Shown here: positions 1 through 2,548 of the stretch, in pieces
How the letters are laid out: the number at the start of each line of letters is the position of its first letter
Numbering within the stretch: position 1 is the stretch's first letter
Source: an uncultured Methylococcaceae bacterium
GTDB lineage: Bacteria > Pseudomonadota > Gammaproteobacteria > Methylococcales > Methylomonadaceae
DNA length: 5,351 nt
Direction: 5' to 3'
NCBI GenBank assembly: GCA_903873045.1
Contig: CAIQND010000189.1
Location: 1-5,351, forward strand
Made by a program: the position numbers and the translations under genes
The notes under the pieces: model-generated
Database searches by the model: none
The model's input: the letters and a program-made list of their open reading frames with translations, nothing else
What the model was told of the DNA's origin: nothing

Positions 1-321
1 AAGAATGACTATGACGCTTGTTAAAATACCACTACGAATCAGCGAAGGGTGAGCGGTTTTTACCCAATGACAGCGTTTACCGATAACAGTCACTATCCAA
101 TTCCAATGCAGAGCCAAATGAATAACAAATACTATCAAAAGCCCCAAACTAATCCAGAAATGAATATCGCCCCATTGGTGCCGGGTATAACCCCACAAGC
201 TCAACATTTTGTTGCTGCCGGGTGGTAACGGAAAACGAAGCAGGTAACCTGTCGCAATCATGCCTAACAGTAGAAATGCCGCGATTATGTCAATAATGAT
301 GTTAGCAAGTGTGCGATTCAT
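1..321 (-). CDS. DUF4405 (cytochrome b-like) membrane protein, C-terminus cut by window edge
   Basis: The minus-strand frame is open from the ATG at 321-319 to the window edge, giving 107 residues with no stop. The translation matches what I know of DUF4405 proteins: a first membrane helix (about residues 7-28, IIIDIIAAFLLLGMIATGYLL), the loop RFPLPPG (29-35), then LWGYTRHQWGDIHFW (42-56) leading into a second helix with IHLALHWNW (67-75). Histidines 48, 54, 68 and 72 sit near the helix ends and are candidate haem ligands, since the family resembles the membrane part of b-type cytochromes; haem binding is inferred. A third helix begins near residue 96. An in-frame ATG at 351-349 would add ten residues (MPAVESQNYF) and is preceded in frame by a stop. 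I prefer 321 because related proteins, as I recall them, begin just before the xNLIIDI-like segment, but neither start has a clear Shine-Dalgarno. Role: probably electron transfer or redox sensing in the inner membrane; partner genes lie outside the window. Confidence 0.8.
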   Translation of the reverse strand, partial: MNRTLANIIIDIIAAFLLLGMIATGYLLRFPLPPGSNKMLSLWGYTRHQWGDIHFWISLGLLIVFVIHLALHWNWIVTVIGKRCHWVKTAHPSLIRSGILTSVIVIL

Positions 322-368
322 AAAATAATTTTGGGACTCAACGGCAGGCATATTAACAGGGCGTAATT

Positions 369-398
369 ATTATAGCCGTTGTAGGATGTATAAGCGAA
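369..398 (-). promoter_or_regulatory. Candidate sigma70 promoter for the DUF4405 gene
   Basis: Read on the minus strand, a perfect TATAAT lies at 374-369. The best upstream match is TTCGCT at 398-393 with an 18-bp spacer, which is a weak -35. Transcription would start near 362. That leaves about 10 nt before the ATG at 351 and about 40 nt before the ATG at 321, which slightly favours the latter as the translation start. The -35 region falls inside the palindromic repeat at 381-414. The -10 is seen directly; promoter function is inferred. Confidence 0.45.
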
Positions 399-414
399 GC
401 GTCATACACCCAAT
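381..414 (+). repeat. 34-bp palindromic intergenic repeat, copy 1
   Basis: The sequence begins GTAGGATGTATAAGCGAAGC and ends in ATACACCCAAT. It matches 31 of 34 positions with the reverse complement of 1268-1301; the differences are at 386, 407 and 411. It can fold into a hairpin: GATGTAT (385-391) pairs with ATACACC (404-410) with one A/C mismatch, and GCGAAGC (394-400) lies at the tip. GCGAAGC is a known exceptionally stable DNA mini-hairpin with a GAA loop. It resembles REP-type dispersed repeats; the number of genomic copies cannot be known from here. Confidence 0.65.
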
Positions 415-476
415 AGAAAGTTACGAATTGCCGGTTTGTAAAAAAAGACGGGATGCAATGAAATCCTGGCTTTATA

Positions 477-499
477 AAATAGCGCAACGTTAAACATTT
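477..499 (+). repeat. 23-bp direct repeat, copy 1 (left of toxin-antitoxin operon)
   Basis: The core GCGCAACGTTAAACATTT (482-499) recurs exactly at 1228-1245. With the preceding AAATA/AAATG the match is 22 of 23. In this copy the core is flanked by inverted arms ATAAAAT (474-480) and ATTTTAT (496-502). In the second copy the arms are TGAAAT and ATTTCA, so the flanks differ between copies but pair within each copy, as in a palindromic element. Confidence 0.7.
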
Positions 500-502
500 T
501 AT

Positions 503-560
503 TTGCTCCCAACCGTTAAAGTTTATATGCTTGGCAAAACCACTATGGGCAGGATAGTAT
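503..560 (+). promoter_or_regulatory. Candidate promoter region of the toxin-antitoxin operon
   Basis: Two weak sigma70-like arrangements are visible. TTGCTC (503-508) and TATATG (525-530), 16 bp apart, would start transcription near 537 and leave a leader holding an AGGA at 551-554. TTGGCA (531-536) and TAGTAT (555-560), 18 bp apart, would give an almost leaderless message. The first agrees better with a ribosome binding site ahead of the ATG at 568. Neither is close to consensus at both boxes. Confidence 0.3.
542..558. promoter_or_regulatory. Possible operator: short inverted repeat ahead of the antitoxin
   Basis: ACTAT (542-546) and ATAGT (554-558) form a perfect 5-bp inverted repeat with a 7-bp spacer, about 10 bp before the antitoxin start and overlapping the candidate promoter region. 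Phd/YefM antitoxins generally repress their own operon by binding short palindromes at the promoter, so this is a reasonable operator candidate. Arms this short could occur by chance. The AGGA at 551-554 inside it may serve as the antitoxin ribosome binding site, with a rather long 13-nt spacing. Confidence 0.3.
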
Positions 561-567
561 AACCACC

Positions 568-825
568 ATGAAAATAGAAATTGTCACCACACTAAAACGC
601 CAGGCAACCAAAATTCTTGCCGAACTGCATGAATCTAAAGAACCTGTTTTAATAACAGAGCATGGACAAGCATCGGCTTATCTTATAGATGTCGATGATT
701 ATGAGTTTATGCAAAACCGGTTACGTATTCTTGAAGGTGTAGCCAGAGGCGAAACAGCTATTTTTGAAAAGCGCATTTATACTCAGGCGGATGCAAAAGA
801 GAAAATGAGTAAATGGCTCAAATAA
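568..825 (+). CDS. Type II antitoxin, Phd/YefM family
   Basis: This 85-residue protein has the usual length and layout of the Phd/YefM family. The N-terminal half (residues 1-50) is the DNA-binding and dimerisation fold: an initial beta strand and helix (TTLKRQATKILAEL, 7-20), then EPVLITEHGQASAYLIDVDDYE (25-46), whose 'vliTehGqasayLi..ddYe' pattern is the family signature. The C-terminal part (about 52-85, rich in E and K, ending EKMSKWLK) is expected to wrap around and neutralise the toxin. The gene precedes the toxin and overlaps it by 13 nt, typical of translational coupling. By family knowledge it represses the operon together with the toxin and is degraded by proteases under stress. No truncation or frameshift is seen. 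The start is set by AGGA at 551-554 and by family length. Confidence 0.92.
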   Translation: MKIEIVTTLKRQATKILAELHESKEPVLITEHGQASAYLIDVDDYEFMQNRLRILEGVARGETAIFEKRIYTQADAKEKMSKWLK

Positions 826-1130
826 TATGGACTGAGCCCGCTTTATCGGATTTGAATGAAATTGCAGAATACATAGCGATTGATAAGCCAAATGCGGCAA
901 GCAGCTTGGTCAAGCAAGTATTTTCCAGTGTTGATAATCTTGAGCAGTTTCCAGAGTTGGGGCGCACACCTCCAGAATTAAAGCTGTCTACCTATCGTGA
1001 AATCATTGTTGATCCATGCCGAATTTTTTATCGGATTGATCAGGACAAAATATATATTCTTTATGTCATGCGAGGAGAAATGCAACTCCGGCGGCATTTA
1101 ATTGATGAGCGGCTAAAGAACAACGGCTAA
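813..1130 (+). CDS. Type II toxin, ParE/RelE superfamily
   Basis: This 105-residue protein has the ParE/RelE fold pattern. A first strand (IIWTEPALSDL, 4-14) is followed by helix LNEIAEYIAIDKPNAASSLVKQVFSSVDNLEQFP (14-47), the conserved turn ELGRTPPEL (48-56), strand YREIIVDPCRIFYRID (61-76) and the closing strand IYILYVMRGEMQLRRHL (80-96). The 'R.ii....ri.Yri....i.il.v.h/rg' layout is closest to ParE-like members, which poison DNA gyrase, but RelE-like ribosome-dependent mRNA cleavage cannot be excluded by eye. The usual 'vrHgrR' is replaced by VMRGEMQLRR, with no histidine at that place. The start codon lies within the antitoxin gene (overlap 813-825); no strong separate Shine-Dalgarno is seen, only a purine-rich GAGAAAA just upstream, so translation is probably coupled. 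The frame is intact and the length normal, so it appears functional. Confidence 0.9.
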   Translation: MAQIIWTEPALSDLNEIAEYIAIDKPNAASSLVKQVFSSVDNLEQFPELGRTPPELKLSTYREIIVDPCRIFYRIDQDKIYILYVMRGEMQLRRHLIDERLKNNG

Positions 1131-1162
1131 GTCTTAATTTAAACCTCTGTAAACCGTTCAAA

Positions 1163-1210
1163 CTTATAAAATCAATCAAGTCTCAGCCATCGATTATGTG
1201 ATTTTATAAG
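1163..1210. repeat. Perfect 12-bp inverted repeat downstream of the toxin gene
   Basis: CTTATAAAATCA (1163-1174) and TGATTTTATAAG (1199-1210) are exact reverse complements with a 24-bp loop. A competing stem is possible: CAAGTCT (1177-1183) with AGACTTG (1209-1215). Neither stem is followed by a T-run on the plus strand, so this is not a standard intrinsic terminator, although it lies 32 bp after the toxin stop and could slow or end transcription. It could also be a protein-binding or recombination site. The structure is seen directly; its role is unknown. Confidence 0.6.
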
Positions 1211-1222
1211 ACTTGCGTTGTG

Positions 1223-1245
1223 AAATGGCGCAACGTTAAACATTT
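1223..1245 (+). repeat. 23-bp direct repeat, copy 2 (right of toxin-antitoxin operon)
   Basis: This copy has the same orientation as 477-499, offset by exactly 746 bp, and differs only at one base (G at 1227 against A at 481). It is flanked by the inverted arms TGAAAT (1221-1226) and ATTTCA (1242-1247). With copy 1 it brackets the toxin-antitoxin operon. Confidence 0.7.
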
Positions 1246-1267
1246 CAGGTGAGTGATAGAAACCCAA

Positions 1268-1301
1268 ATTCGGTATATGACGCTTCGCTTATACACCCTA
1301 C
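1268..1301 (-). repeat. 34-bp palindromic intergenic repeat, copy 2 (inverted)
   Basis: On the minus strand this reads GTAGGGTGTATAAGCGAAGC and ends ATATACCGAAT. It matches copy 1 (381-414) at 31 of 34 positions in opposite orientation. The stem GGTGTAT/ATATACC keeps pairing through one G-T wobble, where copy 1 has an A/C mismatch elsewhere in the stem, and the GCGAAGC tip (1288-1282) is unchanged. It lies about 65 bp before the start of the 339-residue gene. Confidence 0.65.
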
Positions 1302-1356
1302 GCGCTGGAATACACGACCTTGCCTAGCCGCACTGACCCCAGTTATTTAATTTAAA

Positions 1357-1361
1357 AAGGA
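1357..1361 (+). promoter_or_regulatory. Ribosome binding site of the 339-residue gene
   Basis: AAGGA within TTTAAAAAGGAAAAACT lies 6 nt before the ATG at 1368. It is the strongest Shine-Dalgarno in the window and fixes the start of this gene. A weak promoter may precede it (TTGCCT at 1320-1325 and TATTTA at 1344-1349, 18-bp spacer), but that would leave a leader of only about 11 nt, so I do not call it firmly. Confidence 0.7.
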
Positions 1362-1367
1362 AAAACT

Positions 1368-2387
1368 ATGAACACATTCGTTTGGCTGGTAATAGGCTTT
1401 CTGGTTCTGATTGCATTCAGCTCTATGTCCCAAGGTAAAGGTAAGCGGCGATCTAGCCGCACTCATGGGCAAGCTGAGCGCTTAAAGCCGGTATTAATAC
1501 CCGTCCAGCAGGTAGATGGAAAGGTAGTTATGGAAATAGACTGGTCTTCGACATTCCTGGTCATTGAGCATGCTGTGCAGATCAAGGATTATGACTTTGC
1601 CCGTACTTGGCTACAGAAGTTTGCTTATACCACCGTTAACAAAGAGGTTCTGCAATCAGTTCGTGACCGGTTTAAAGAATTAATGACGGCGTTTGCTAGT
1701 GAAGACCCTTTGTATAATAACTTAATGGTGGTTATTTTACCGATTATTGCGACGCAACCGGGGCTTTTACAAACAGCACTATATCCGCAACTGCCAGCGT
1801 ATAGCGATGAGCAAATACGCTATGCTTTATATTTTGCGCATGAACTAGGCGATTTGACGCGTGTAAAGAAAGGGCGAAGTTATCAGCTATTTGGCTCTAC
1901 GCAGACTGTTTATAGCTCTCCTGTTCAAACGATAGGGTCGGTGGGGCCAGTTACCCTCACCTCACGTATTGAAATTAACCGAAGTCCTATAACAGAAGAG
2001 ATTTCAAGTCTACTTAAAAAAGCAACATCCCAGGCTAAAGAGAAAGATTACGATGCCGCCATCAACAGCCTATCTAGTGCTTATGAGTTGATGATAACGT
2101 GCTCAACCGAGTGGCCGATAAAAACTTACTTCCGGTTAGCACGCTATCATCATCTGGCAGGTCGCTATGAAGATGCACGTAGCTGGCTACAAGAGCTTTA
2201 TGACAATGTGGACAAAACAGCTGATGCACGTGAGCATTTATACAAGCAATGGGACAGGATGCAATCAAGGAATCAGTTTGCAAAAATATCACCGGAACTT
2301 AGGTATAACCGTAAAAATGCCATTGCCGATGAGATCGATTTATTAACTGCCAGACAACGGAAAATAGAGCAACGCCCACGTAGCTAG
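1368..2387 (+). CDS. Uncharacterised membrane-anchored protein with TPR-like repeats
   Basis: I do not recognise this 339-residue protein. Residues 3-20 (TFVWLVIGFLVLIAFSSM) form one hydrophobic helix, followed at once by the basic stretch KGKRRSSR (24-31). By the positive-inside rule the rest should lie in the cytoplasm. Residues 62-110 are helical and contain a TPR-like unit (VIEHAVQIKDYDFARTWLQKF, 65-85). Residues 115-165 are mixed hydrophobic and helical. Residues 170-205 are a Ser/Thr/Gly/Val-rich, probably extended linker. Residues 211-282 fit two consecutive TPR units: LLKKATSQAKEKDYDAAI (215-232) and YFRLARYHHLAGRYEDAR (254-271), each with the 'G/D-x-Y-x-x-A' pattern. The C-terminus (about 300-339) is basic. 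TPR repeats bind proteins, so a membrane-tethered scaffold or adaptor is the most that can be inferred. It has its own ribosome binding site, is monocistronic here and converges on the RND gene. The coding assignment is strong given the long frame and Shine-Dalgarno; the function is open. Confidence 0.85.
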   Translation: MNTFVWLVIGFLVLIAFSSMSQGKGKRRSSRTHGQAERLKPVLIPVQQVDGKVVMEIDWSSTFLVIEHAVQIKDYDFARTWLQKFAYTTVNKEVLQSVRDRFKELMTAFASEDPLYNNLMVVILPIIATQPGLLQTALYPQLPAYSDEQIRYALYFAHELGDLTRVKKGRSYQLFGSTQTVYSSPVQTIGSVGPVTLTSRIEINRSPITEEISSLLKKATSQAKEKDYDAAINSLSSAYELMITCSTEWPIKTYFRLARYHHLAGRYEDARSWLQELYDNVDKTADAREHLYKQWDRMQSRNQFAKISPELRYNRKNAIADEIDLLTARQRKIEQRPRS

Positions 2388-2443
2388 GTCTTTAAGACAT
2401 TCCGGCGTAGGCACCTTCGATTTACCCCGTCCCAAACATTTAG

Positions 2444-2467
2444 ATGATCCCTCTATCTTAGGATCAT
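2444..2467. repeat. Inverted repeat in the convergent spacer
   Basis: ATGATCC (2444-2450) and GGATCAT (2461-2467) pair perfectly across a 10-nt loop. It lies 57 bp after the stop of the 339-residue gene and before the end of the RND gene. No T-run follows on either strand. It may contribute to ending transcription between the convergent genes or may be incidental. Confidence 0.35.
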
Positions 2468-2474
2468 ACGAGAA

Positions 2475-2490
2475 ACCCTGCGGACAGGGT
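2475..2490 (-). terminator. Candidate terminator of the RND gene
   Basis: ACCCTG (2475-2480) and CAGGGT (2485-2490) form a 6-bp, GC-rich stem with a CGGA loop (TCCG on the minus strand). On the minus strand it is followed by TTTCTCGT, a short imperfect T-tract, 58 nt beyond the RND stop codon. On the plus strand no T-run follows, so termination of the 339-residue gene here would be less efficient or factor-dependent. Confidence 0.4.
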
Positions 2491-2548
2491 AACATACCCA
2501 GTCTCACTTTGAAATAACACAACAATTTTTGTTCTTCGTGGTGAAAAA

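Noticed and set aside
489..495. GTTAAAC in both 23-bp repeats (489-495 and 1235-1241) fits the integron attC core GTTRRRY, and toxin-antitoxin pairs are common integron cassettes.
   Set aside because: An attC also needs the inverse core RYYYAAC upstream and inner paired boxes. I find no RYYYAAC in 361-488 or 1131-1234, and the 12-bp stem at 1163-1210 is not placed symmetrically around the core.
361..1301. CRISPR array or insertion sequence remnant suggested by the repeats.
   Set aside because: There are only two copies of each repeat, with a toxin-antitoxin operon between them, no regular spacers, and no transposase fragment in any frame.
2074..2292. A 72-codon minus-strand open frame inside the 339-residue gene.
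   Set aside because: It is wholly antisense to a well-supported gene, and its Cys/His-rich translation has no domain pattern; treated as a shadow.
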